In this document: one piece after another, positions 11,019 to 21,439 of the stretch
Layout: each line of letters starts with the position of its first letter
Numbering within the stretch: position 1 is the first letter of the stretch
Assembly (NCBI RefSeq): GCF_030272615.1
Contig: NC_081405.1
Span: 311,195,235 to 311,259,234, forward strand
Direction of reading: 5' to 3'
From: Cryptomeria japonica
Taxonomy: Eukaryota; Streptophyta; Pinopsida; Cupressales; Cupressaceae
Length of the DNA stretch: 64,000 nt
Made by a program: the position numbers and the translations under genes
Notes under the pieces: model-generated
Database searches by the model: none
What the model was told of the DNA's origin: nothing
The model's input: the letters and a program-made list of their open reading frames with translations, nothing else

Positions 11019-11396
11019 ATCTCCCCCTTTGGCATTGATGACAACACTATATGTGAAAAACATCTAAGTACCAAGAAATGCCAAACAAGTCCCCCCTAAT
11101 GGAAGACAACCAACAATCTCCCACATACAACTCTGAATGTCAATATCTCTCCCTTTACTCTTTTTATTCAAATTTCTCCCCTGTGACTTTTTCTTTTTCC
11201 TCCTTTGTCTTTTTCACATCAATATCTCTCCCCCTTTGACATAAATACTAGAAATATGACAAAAATATCAAAGCAAGAACATAAACCACTGAATCACAAA
11301 GCTGACTACTCCCCCTGAGTAGTAGCATCCCACATTAGTGCCAGAATGAATAGTATCTCTGATAATGCATGCCGGACTGATGCCAAACCGCATCAA
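11019..11396 (-). promoter_or_regulatory. C2 3' untranslated region with several purine tracts
   Basis: The terminal polypurine tract AAAGGGGGAGAT (11019-11030) abuts the 3' LTR. A second, AAAGGGGAGAGA, lies near 11226-11237. A third motif, TCAGGGGGAG, lies at 11309-11318. N1 and N2 carry the same kinds of tract at comparable places, including the CTCAGGGGGAG motif. Confidence 0.75.
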
Positions 11397-12059
11397 TCAA
11401 GTCTCTATTAGAGGGGCAAAAACTGCCAAGCTGTCTCTCAGGTACTCAAACGATTCCTTCTGCAAAGGTTTAGTGAAAATATCTGCAATCTGCTCTTTAG
11501 TGTTCACATAAACCAGTCTAACTTCATTTGCTTCCACCTTTTCCTTCAAAAAGTTATACTTGATAGATATGTGTTTTGTTTTAGAATGAAATACTGGATT
11601 CTTTGATATATCAATAGCAATAGAGTTATCATAGTGAATAACTACCAGTGCATCACAATCCACCTTTATATCCTTCAACATTTGTTTCATCCATAAAACT
11701 TGTGTACAGTTAGTAGCAACAACAACATACTCAACTTCAACAGTAGATAAAGAAGTACATGGTTGTTTCTTGCTGATCCATGAAACCAACTTCTTTCTAA
11801 GAAAGAAATCTCCACCAGAAGTGCTTTTCCGGTCATCAACATCTCCAGCCCAATCAACATCTGTATATGCACATAAAGTAAAGTTATCATCCTTAGGGTA
11901 CCACAAGCCATATTCTGATGTACCTTGCAAGTATTTAAAAATCCTTTTCACCATAATCTCATGATTTTCTCTTAGATCACTCTGAAATCTTGAAACAATA
12001 CAAACAACATTCATAATGTCAGGCCTAGTCTGAGTCAAATAAAAAAGACCTCCAATCAT
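11397..12059 (-). pseudogene. C2 RNase H domain
   Basis: The C-terminal part of the Copia polyprotein. It starts in the connection region (LFYLTQTRPDIMNVVCIVSR), then RNase H with CAYTDVDWAGDVDDRKST, SLSTVEVEYVVVA, a degenerate YDNSIAIDISKNP, and the family C-terminus TKHISIKYNFLKEK and EQIADIFTKPL. Catalytic acidic positions in DVDWAG and VEVEY are kept. This 220-residue segment is open but is separated from the polymerase by a frame break near 12060-12084. Confidence 0.9.
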
Positions 12060-12083
12060 AGATTTGTATCTTTTAGGATTTAT

Positions 12084-13038
12084 CTATGTAGAAACATCTT
12101 TTCTTGTCAATTTTTCACTTGTAACCATAGGAGTACTTACCAGTTTAGAATCTCCCATACCAAATTTCTTCAACAATTTTCTAGCATATTTAGTTTGACG
12201 GATGAAAATACCTTTGTCAGTTTGAGTAATCTCCAAACCTAAGAAAAATTTCATTTCACCAATCATAGACATCTCAAATTCATTTCTCCATATTCTTAGA
12301 AAATTCTATGCATAACTTATCTTCACCTCCAAAAATAATGTCATCAAAAAATACTTCTATAATTAGTATATCATCATTAGTGATCTTATAATATAAATTA
12401 CTGTTAGCACTGCCCTTAGTAAAATCAATCTTCAAAAGATATTTATCCAACCTTGCATACCAAGCTCTAGGTGCTTGTTTCAATCCGTATAAAGCTTTCC
12501 TTAACCTGCAAACCATATCTATATCATCTGATAGTGAAAAACCACCAGGTTTCTCAATATAAACTTCCTCATCAAGATCCCCATTCAAAAATGCACATTT
12601 AACATCCATCTGATAAACCTTGTATTTTTTATAAGCAGCATAGACAAGAAATAATCTTATAGCTTCAATCCTAGCTACAGGTGCAAAAGTCTCTCCATAA
12701 TCAATTCCTTCCTTTTGAGAATATCCTTTACAAACCAATCTAGCCTTATTCCTTATAACTTGACCATCCTCATTCAATTTATTCTTAAAAATCCATTTAG
12801 TTCCAATAACATTTTTATTTTTAAGCCAGAGAACCAAGGTCCATGTGTTTTTTTTCTCAATCTGATCTAATTCTTCTTCCATAACTTTCAACCAATATTC
12901 ATCTTTACATGCCTCAATTATTGATACCGGTTCAACTTGTGAAATTAAACATACATTATTAGTTGTCAATCTTCTTCTTGTCATCACTCCATTGCTCTTA
13001 TCCCCAATGATATGATCTTTTGAATGATTCAATCTCAC
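12084..13038 (-). pseudogene. C2 reverse transcriptase
   Basis: Copies element RNA into DNA. The N-terminal motif NTWTLV is followed by [65 protein letters not shown] and [20 protein letters not shown], all in Copia order. The catalytic YVDD box is FFDD here ([12 protein letters not shown], about 12345). The frame breaks at 12272-12280 and continues with MKFFLGLEITQTDKGIFI. Mostly open and well conserved, so C2 is among the better preserved elements in the window. Confidence 0.92.
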
Positions 13039-13248
13039 ATAGGAGTCTTCTGACTTTCTATTCCTCTTGTTCTTCTGTTACTGTAGAATTCTCTGATACT
13101 GTCGGAGTAACTGGTTCAACACTCTATTTTGATAAAGGTGCTATCGATTAAGATATACTCATTTCCACTTCTAGTTCCTTCTCATAAACTTTGATTTGAC
13201 TTGTGTTCAACTCATCTACTTTGACATTAGCACTCTCCACAATTCTCT

Positions 13249-14010
13249 TCAATCTCTTGTTATAACATCTATATCCTTTTCTTTCATTAGAATAACCAAG
13301 AAATATGCCTCCATCACATCTAGGATCAAATTTACCAATGATATCATCTCTCCTGATATAACATTTACTACCAAAAATTCTGAAATACTTAATTGTAGGT
13401 GTATTGCCAAATCATTATTCATAAGGTGTCTATCGGTTTCTCCTTTGATATGTACTCTGTTGAATGCATAAACCGTTGTGCTTACTGCTTCTCTCCAGCA
13501 GATATGAGGTAGACTAGCTTCCATCATCATTGTTCTAGCAGCATCCAAGATAGTTCTGTTCTTCCTTTCCACAATTCCATTCTACTGAGGTGTCCGGGGA
13601 GTAGAAAAGTAACCCACATCAATAATATTTTAAACTTTTCAAATGCTTCAGATTTCTCCTTTAATAAAAGCAACCCACATCATTCTATAATAATCATCAA
13701 TGATTAACATGAAATATCTATCACCGTGAAAACTTTTAACTCTAGCAGGGCCACACAAATAAATATGAATAAGATCAAGAACATCATTTGATTTATCTTG
13801 TATACACCTAAGAGAGGTTTTGACCTATTTACCCATTTGACATTCTTTACATACCAGATTATAGGGATTCATAATCTTAGGTATATCCCTAACTGCCTTA
13901 GTTAAACTGATCTTCACAATGCAATCAAAATTCACACGACACAACCTTTTATGCCATAGCCAACTCTTATCAATATGTGTAATCAAACATGTCTTCTCAT
14001 CGGAGTTCAA
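13249..14010 (-). pseudogene. C2 integrase, core partly lost
   Basis: The zinc-binding start is present: LWHKRLCRVNFDCI and CKECQMGK (13825-14010). The core follows with LIHIYLCGPARVKSF (the expected Asp of HIDLCGP is Tyr) and FMLIIDDYYRMMWVAF. The segment that should hold the second catalytic Asp (TDNG) is missing, with the sequence rejoining near 13600. The C-terminal half resumes with NGIVERKNRTILDAARTMM, which keeps the Glu, and AVSTTVYAFNRV. Stops and a short deletion make it non-functional. Confidence 0.88.
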
Positions 14011-14600
14011 ATGAAATATATTACCTTTTATCTATGTACCGGTTGTAATCTCCAAACCAGATCTATTAATGAGTTTTTATTTTCCATCCTTGAATTGTAA
14101 TTGAAATCCCTTATCTACTAGTTGTCCTATGATCAAAAGATTATGCCTTAAACCTTCAACATAATAAACATTGTCAGTATTGTTCTTACCATCCAATGAT
14201 ATAGCTCCTTTTCCTTTGATCATACATGCTTTGTCATCTCCAAATCTAACGAGACCACCATCAAATTCTTACAAAGATAGAAATTTCCCTTTATCTCTAG
14301 TCATATGATGTGAACAACCACTATCAATTACCCATTCATCCTTGTCTTCAATTTTAGCAGCAAGTGCCTTCTCTTTAAGTACATTCTCTTCCAATGCCAG
14401 ATCATCTTCTTTGATAGCCAAGAACACCCATTCCTTCCCATTGCTGAAACCACTAGCAAAATCTTCTGCCGGTTCATCATCAGAATCACTAATGCCTTCC
14501 TCATCCGTTATGTAGCATGATTTGTCTGTGTTTTTCTTGTACTTATACTTGTTTTGATATCCAGGGTTAGGCTTAAATGATCTTCTAACCTCGTCTTAAA
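14011..14600 (-). pseudogene. C2 protease region
   Basis: The Copia aspartic protease active site is readable as DEWVIDSGCSHHMTRDKGKF near 14320 (Asp-Ser-Gly), followed by VRFGDDKACMIKGKGAISL and the region leading to integrase. Upstream is an acidic linker (DEEGISDSDDEPAEDF). Stops near 14031, 14083 and 14271 interrupt the frame. The enzyme would cleave the element's own polyprotein. Confidence 0.82.
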
Positions 14601-15535
14601 ATTTTGAATTCCTTTCAAGACATCTAGATGCAAAATGGCCAATCTTATTTCATGCAAAACATTTTAAAGGTGCTTTTCCTTCATACTTACTTCCTACTGG
14701 TCTTTTAGGTACTCTTCTAGAAAATAAAGTTTCAATTTTCTCAAACTCATCATATTCTCTCTTCATATCTTCTAATTAATTTACATACAAATTTTTCCAG
14801 TCTTGCTTACCGGTTGTATATGTAGATGTATGAAAAGCAAGCTCAAACTTCACAGCTCCAGAAGGTCCAAATTCTTCAGGCTCAAAAGAAAATAGTTTCC
14901 CAACCAAAGTATCTCTATTGACAGATGTATTAACCATTGTTCTCAACTCATTAATAGCAGTAGCCTTCATTTTGTAAGCCGATGGTAGGGATCTCAAGAC
15001 TTTAGAAACAATTTAATCTTCGCTCAGAGTTCCACCACAACATTGAATTCCCATAACAATCTCACTTACCCTTTCCATGAATGCACTAATCCTTTCATCT
15101 TCTTCCATCTTCAGGTTTTCATATCTCACCCGGTAACCATCAAGTTTAGCAATCTTCACTATATGGTCACCTTTATTAAGAGTCTCCAACTTATCCCATA
15201 TAGCCTTTCCAGATGATTTGTCGATTAATCCCACTATTTGCTGATCAAAAAGTGCACACAAGAGGGCTTCTCTTGCTCTACAATCATTCTCAAGCTCCTT
15301 GTCTGAGTTTTCCAGAGGAGGATTGCTAGATCCTAGATTATAAGGTGTGACACCATTCTATGTGATATCCCAAATCTCCTTTCCAAGACATCTTAGATGA
15401 GTATCCATTTGAATCTTCCATATTGTGAAATTTGTTCCATCAAGCCTCAGAATATCCCTTTGAAAGATAGCTCCAGAAGAATTGGATGAACTTGAATTGT
15501 TAGTCGCTATAGGATCTTCCTCAAGCGGTTAAGAT
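14601..15535 (-). pseudogene. C2 gag
   Basis: A Copia gag of the UBN2 type: LDGTNFTIWKIQMDTHL near the start, then LCALFDQQIVGLIDKSSGKA, IWDKLETLNKGD, and RISAFMERVSEIV. A single zinc knuckle near 14635-14670 reads CFA-NKIGHFASRC with a stop replacing one position. Stops near 15349, 15013 and 14776 break the frame. No long coiled coil and only one knuckle, in contrast to family N gag. Confidence 0.85.
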
Positions 15536-15552
15536 TTCTGTAGAGAGGACCA

Positions 15553-15566
15553 AAGCTCTGCTACCA
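15553..15566 (-). promoter_or_regulatory. C2 primer binding site
   Basis: The minus strand reads TGGTAGCAGAGCTT two bases inside the 5' LTR. This is the initiator-Met type (TGGTATCAGAGC) with one change, as in family N. Confidence 0.85.
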
Positions 15567-15568
15567 AT

Positions 15569-16137
15569 TGTTAGATAGTTCAAATAACCGGGTGAATCAA
15601 TTGTCATAGATTACCAAAACTATTAGCAATTTAAAATTTAATACCGGAACCTAAAACATTAATATCGTAATAGAAGTTAAACCAAGTAAGCATAAACAAT
15701 AATCACAGAATAAATATCATCCACATGACACCAAGATTTATACGTGGAAAACCTGGTAAAGGGAAAAACCACAGTGGGAAGCCTACCCACAGTTAGATAA
15801 TGCTTTTGCAGTAAGTATGCAAATTAGAATTGATGGGCTTGGACTTGCAGGAAGGCCAACAGCCTAGAGCGCACTGCTCATCACAAAAGGAGCCTCATTG
15901 ACTACATATAAATCCAGACTACAATCCAGAGAAGTGATGAACTACAAAAGATAGCATTTCCTATGCCTAAGTATAGTTCTGGTTAAGCTCAATATCAGAG
16001 GACTAAATCCTCTTACATATACCCACTTTGAGCTCCAATGATCGAACAAATCCTTTGCCTGAATGATATTACATTATTCGCACATTACATTCCTTGACTA
16101 TGACCTGTAACAATAACCATGATAATTTATAATGAGA

Positions 16138-16207
<70 letters not shown>

Positions 16208-16816
16208 CCTCGACCATAAACAATTAGGTCAGCCACTAGAAAATAAACCAATTACATAATTACAAACCATGTCGGCCATAGAACAAACAAATAATATCCA
16301 ACACATAAGACATCCTGAAAATATATCGAGAGGTCCAATCCACACGTTACATTAAAGCCAGTCCATAACCTAGATCAACCGGGACCCAATATAGGTCCAC
16401 ACGCTACAACAATGATCTCCATCCGCCAAATCTTGAACATGATCACCAACAATATCTTGAAACTCAACCAGAAGCTATACCAACACCACTTATGCAATTC
16501 ATCAAAGATTTTCATCAAAATATTTGCTGGTGAAACCCTCATTGGAACCAGAAACCAAACTTCTAGGCAAGCAGGATAGCATCCGATCAGCAAACCAAAA
16601 CCAACAGACCAAATATAAGCATGAGTATCATGAACAAGCCAATTCCATCACCAAACTATACTGGAGCCTACCAGATCATGCTGGATCCAAATCAACCAGA
16701 AACTGCTCAACCCACTGAGACCAAAAGGATTCCAGTAAAGCATCCAAACAATTAGTGTTGATATCAATGACAAAACATCAATGCAACACATAATCAATTC
16801 CACCAAATGGCCAATA
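15569..16816 (-). repeat. C2 5' LTR
   Basis: 1248 bp partner of 9783-11018. The outer end reads CCAATA where the partner has CCAACA. It holds a CA microsatellite absent from the partner. Confidence 0.93.
16139..16204. repeat. CA dinucleotide microsatellite
   Basis: About 33 uninterrupted CA units. The matching place in the other C2 LTR (about 10393-10407) has only a short TATATA run, so the array expanded after insertion. Confidence 0.97.
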
Positions 16817-16821
16817 GTTAT

Positions 16822-17052
16822 GCATGTAATGAGGTCAGACATATTGCTAAATTCTGTAGAAGTAGAAATCCACTGGTTGGTAATAGAGGATCAAATGAGA
16901 AAGGGAAAGAGAAGGTTAATGAAATCCGACAAGATCATATCCAGAGATGGGTCACAAAGACTAAAGAACAATCAATAGATGGGAATGCATCGGTTACTTA
17001 TTCAGTAGAGGAGGTTGCTCCTACACCGACAAAAAGCTCAACCGGTAACTGA
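16822..17052 (+). pseudogene. N1 gag, 3' part
   Basis: Resumes after the C2 insertion with the rest of the fourth knuckle (HIAKFCRSRN; N2 has the uninterrupted CYGCKKLGHIAKFC). It continues through a basic segment to the C-terminus TPTKSSTGN and a stop at 17050-17052. N2 and N3 gag end in similar SGN-stop sequences. With the 5' part this makes a gag of about 374 codons. Confidence 0.85.
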
Positions 17053-17426
17053 GGCAGATGCCTTAGGGGTAGGCAAAATTCATGGAGATGCTGCATATGC
17101 CCTGGGAAGAGGTTCTGGAAATGTTACAGACATTGGAGATTCTTATCCGGCATGGAGATGTTTTGTTTGAGATTTAATATCTTTCACTAGTAGTCATTGA
17201 TGTCAATGAAAGATTAGGGTTTTTCTTTTTTTTGGAGGATAAAATCTTGAATTCACTTCATTTTTGATTACCTTGAATTCAAAGCAATTCAGTGTGATTA
17301 AGAGCGACTAAGAGTGATCAAAGGCATTTTAGAGCAATCAGATTTCTTCTTGAGCGATTTCATCGACAACTGAAAGAGTTTATTAGGGTTTCATCAGAAG
17401 CAATTACCAAGTACTTTTATTTAATC
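17053..17426 (+). other. N1 gag-ORF2 spacer
   Basis: A 374-bp non-coding spacer. It starts with a CCTTAGGGG-type motif just after the gag stop, as in N2, and ends with repeated GAGCGA/GAGTGA motifs before ORF2. N2 and N3 have spacers of 380 and about 430 bp. The conserved spacing suggests ORF2 is expressed separately, for example from a spliced or second transcript (inference). Confidence 0.6.
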
Positions 17427-20400
17427 ATGGAAGTAGGATCATCATCTATTCTTATCTTTGTTGTAAATCTAACTATTGTAGAGGTCAAAGACTATCCCAG
17501 ACCAAATTTCAAGTGGTATCCGCATGTGGCTACCCTAGATGACTCGGTTGGAGAATTTTCCCGTGTTCCAGAGGGATTTGTTTATGTCAAAGATGTTAGG
17601 GCATACATACATCGTCACATTGAGGATTTGGGGAAATCTGATATAAAGGTCATGCACATGAGCGAGCTTATGGGAGATTCTGGAAAGGTTAAACCTGCAT
17701 ACAAGCACATTGAAGACTTAGGGTTTACCAACATTCTAGACATTCCAGAATTCAAAGATGAAATCATTAGGTTTTTTTTAAGCAGAGTACATGGAGATTT
17801 TATCTAGTTGGATAGACCTTACAAGATCACCAAGGAATCCATCAGGGCAATCACTGGTTTACCACAGGTTGGGCAACATCCAGACAAGAAGGTTTCTAAT
17901 GATTATGTCAACAAAATCACTGGTGCAACATCAGATAGGTGATCCATGAGAATAAGTACTATCACCGACACAGACATTAGTTTCGGTAGCATGGTCATCG
18001 ATTATAAGGTAACTCATTCAAACTGACTGAATTCTGTTTCTAGCTCCTGCATTTTCACAACTTACAAAATGATGAGAGAAAATGAGAAATTGGATCTATG
18101 TGGTTGGATGTTGGATGAACTGTTAATAAACCTAGGAAATATTAAAGGAGAAAAGAAATGAACTTTCTGGTATGGCAACTTAATTGTCTTCTTAATGTTA
18201 TTTTTCATGAATGACACTCCCGATTTTGGGAAGAGACAATGGACATTTGATATCCCGGTAGGGAGACAATTGAAGCAATCAATTGCTACTTTAGGCATTT
18301 AGAGAGATGATAAAGTATGGGGATATTTTAAGGGATTCCAGAAGGCTATGAAGTCTAGAGAAAGGGTTCCTAAGCATATTGTTGAAAAATACTCAACCGA
18401 CATATGCTTCATGGTGAAGAAAGATGAAACACTTATGGAAGCAGTTAACCCCCAGAAGATTTGGATTGAGGAAATGGACTATGAAATTGATGCACAAATC
18501 CTTGATGCTTATGCAAATATGTTGATTGATGCACCTGTTGATGAGGCTGAGAAGCCCTGTGGTACAACAAAGAAAAAGACACAAGAGGTTGAAACAAAGT
18601 TCAACCAGAAGAAGAGAGAGAAGCATGAAGGAAAAACAAGCAAGTTTGTAGAAAAGGTCTCATAAGACATTAAAGCATTGATTGATGCTATCCTAGAGAA
18701 AGGTAGAAAGAGAAAGCATTCGAAAGTACACATTGAGCCTATTACAATAGAGTCTGAATCTGAGGATGACATACCCTTGTCTTTCAAAAGTGTTATAAGG
18801 AAGGAAATAGAGGAAACCAAGGTAGAAGATAAAAAGCAACCGGTTAGGAAAGTCACATTCAAGTTACCAACATAGAAGCAAGCACCAAAAGTAACACCTT
18901 CATCTCCATCTGGAACTGTAAGAAGGAAGAAGAAGGCTGACATTGATACGACAATTCAATCTGATAATGTAACTATCATTCCACCAAAAAATTATGCAAA
19001 TTTACTAGATGAAATAACTAAGGATGGCATGTTAAAGAATGTATAGTTTTACTATGATCATTTAGATAATGTTGAGCAAATAGAGGTAGAGGAAGCAATT
19101 TTGTTATATTTGGATATTTATAAGAAAACCTTGATAAAAATTGAAAACCAAATACTGACAGAACTGTATGATATGTTAGATGGTAGGAGGCTATCAACAA
19201 TACAAGAAGACAAGCATATTAAGATACAAGAGCTGTTATTTGTTTATGTTTTTATTACTCTAGAGGAAATGGATAAGACACTTGAGGTTGCAGATTGAAA
19301 AATATTTAACAACAAACATAGAATAACCATTCTTATGCTAGGAAGGGCAAATGAGATAATAAAGGAGACCCAAAAGGCATGGGTTAAGTTCTTTGAAGAG
19401 GTTCGAGGTTTCTTTACTTCACCAAAATAAAAAACAAACACCCCAGTTGAAGGGAAAGGAAAGGGTATTATGGTTACTTCACCCCTAATTTTGAAGAACA
19501 TTAAGATAGTGGAAATCAAGCTCCTGGTAGATACAAATGTACAAGCAAATGTTGAGATACCGGAAAATACAAAGAGTGAAAAGGTTGATGATGTACAAGA
19601 TACTAATATTGAGGATAACAGTCCCCCAAATACAACTGTACAGGTTGAGGTTTCAGTTCCTACAAAGGAACCAACAGTTATAGAGACTGCACCAAGTGGT
19701 GAAGCCACCGGTGTAAGTAAGGAAGCTATTAAGTATAAATCGTTAGAGGAGAAGAAAGGGAAATCCGACTGGGAACCGGTAGTAGGTCCATCATTGTTGT
19801 CAATTGACACTTTGTAGGTTGTAATAAAAAACATAACCGAGATGAGTCCTACTGAACTCATGATGATGGCTGCACATACATTGATGAAGGAGGGATCTAT
19901 GGATACAGGGATTATTGATCAGTCTATCACTGTTTTGCACAGACTAGTCCCGGATTGCAAGATTGACAAAGAAGAGATCCCATCTAGCAAGCTTAAGACA
20001 ATTACTGAGCATATTTCAAAGGATTTTCAATCCTTGCAGCAGATTTCAAATCGACAAGCACTGGAAAGGTTCTCATAGGATAAAAGAGCTACATTTGATC
20101 AAGTAATTGAGTCTGAGAGGAATAATATTGATGAAAAGTTGAAATTAATAGACAATTATTTGAAGCTATCTACAAATATTTATAGGGTATGTTGTAACAC
20201 AAATGTACTTATAGTTAATGTGGATAAGAAGATTAAGGAACTTCAGGAGAAAATTGCAAGTATAACCAATTCTTTTGATGGATTAAATTCATTGACTACA
20301 TCCATTGATGGTGAAATTTTAGTTTTGGAAGCCCAAATTTCTATTCTTGAGAAAGAAAAACATAAAATCATAAGAAGAGCTAGAAGTCTTAGAGGCTTGG

Positions 20401-20615
20401 TGAGTCCCCGGTTGGATTCACTCAGTGTACATAAGGAGTGTATGGATATGGTTGGAAAGCCCACACTGATAGAGTTAAGTAAGAAAGAATCATTTTCTCA
20501 TATATTAAATGGACTTGTATCTATTTCCAACACTTTCAAATCTGGTTGGGATACCTATCTTTAGCTATTGAAGAAGGCATATCCAAAATTTTTCAAATTT
20601 GTCAAGCTTCGGTAA
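17427..20615 (+). pseudogene. N1 ORF2, family-specific protein of unknown function
   Basis: About 1062 codons with roughly ten stops, start MEVGSSSILIFVVNLT, end KFFKFVKLR. Landmarks shared with N2 and N3: an N-terminal domain with RPNFKWYPH and VYVKDVRAYIHRHIEDLG; RPYKITKESIRAITGLPQVG; QLN/LNSVSSSCI; a hydrophobic patch YGNLIVFLMLFFMN; WGYFKGFQKAMKSRERVPKH followed by the strongly conserved block LMEAVNPQKIWI and YEIDAQILDAYA; a basic and acidic low-complexity middle; and a C-terminal coiled coil (LEAQISILEKEKHKIIRR, SLRGLVSPRLDSL). No protease, polymerase, integrase or RNase H motif is visible. A structural protein or accessory factor is possible; function unknown. Confidence 0.8.
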
Positions 20616-20877
20616 GATATTTTTGGGATACTCATTGTACAGTTTTGGATCTTTGGCATTCTTTTTGGAATTTTTGATGGCATTGATGTCAAAGGGGGGA
20701 GGGATATAAATGTGAAAAAGAATAGAAGGAGTTGTATACATTAGGGGGAGTATGGAATACTTTTGATTATGATAATTGATGAATATTCAGCTCAGGGGGA
20801 GTAGGCAGGATGAAATCGACAGATGAAACCTTGACCATTTTTACATGAGTGTTGCCATCAATGCCAAAGGGGGAGAT
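20616..20877 (+). promoter_or_regulatory. N1 3' untranslated region with several purine tracts
   Basis: Purine tracts lie at 20691-20703 (AAAGGGGGGAGGG), about 20743 (TAGGGGGAG), about 20796 (CTCAGGGGGAGTAG) and 20866-20877 (AAAGGGGGAGAT, next to the LTR). The last is the polypurine tract proper. Both the first and the last follow a CATTGATG/CATCAATG sequence. N2 shows the same order. Confidence 0.8.
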
Positions 20878-21439
20878 TGTTGGCAAATGAAACTCAATTG
20901 GTTGGTTTCACTATGTTTTCATTGATGGCAATATGGTATCTTATTCCAGCTTCATGTTTTGGTTCAGTTGTGTACCGACAGGCACTTCACTGACACCGAC
21001 ACCAACACCGACAAGATAGAAGGATTTATTTGGTTACCATATTTGCAAGCCGACATGGTTTAGAATATGGTTATCAGTATTGGAGGCCATCATCTCTTGG
21101 ATTTGGCATTGACAATTGATTTTGATATTCATGTATTTATGTTATCTAGCCGACATGTATATTCATATTGTAATTATCTTTGTAAGGTGACATAAGGTAT
21201 GATAAGTTGTATAAGGTATATAGGTCATTTGGATTAGATCATTTTGTAATTGTAGTGTAGTGGATATGTGGATGTGATATGATGTGAATATGTATTAGGA
21301 AGGGATGTGAAATATATCTTAGAGATCATGTATGTGAGGATATTTATGTAAGGCTTATTCCGGTAAAGGGTTTAGGGTTTCAGACTGGAACTGATAGAGC
21401 TTAACCGAAAGTGTATTTTGGCATAGAAGATTCTATCCT

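Larger units (their letters stand above)
9783..16816 (-). mobile_element. C2: Copia LTR retrotransposon
   Basis: LTRs 9783-11018 and 15569-16816. An exact target duplication, GTTAT, flanks it at 9778-9782 and 16817-16821. On the minus strand it has gag, protease, integrase, reverse transcriptase and RNase H in Copia order over 7034 bp. Multiple purine tracts before the 3' LTR are a known trait of Sirevirus-type Copia elements, so I place it near that group tentatively. Frameshifts, stops and a missing integrase segment make it inactive. It sits in the fourth zinc knuckle of N1 gag. Its LTR promoter block, primer site and 3' purine motifs resemble those of family N. Confidence 0.95.

Noticed and set aside
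10732-11074. Open frames on both strands within the C2 3' LTR (similar ones at 16524-16842)
   Set aside because: They lie in LTR sequence, differ between the two LTR copies and show no domain; chance frames.
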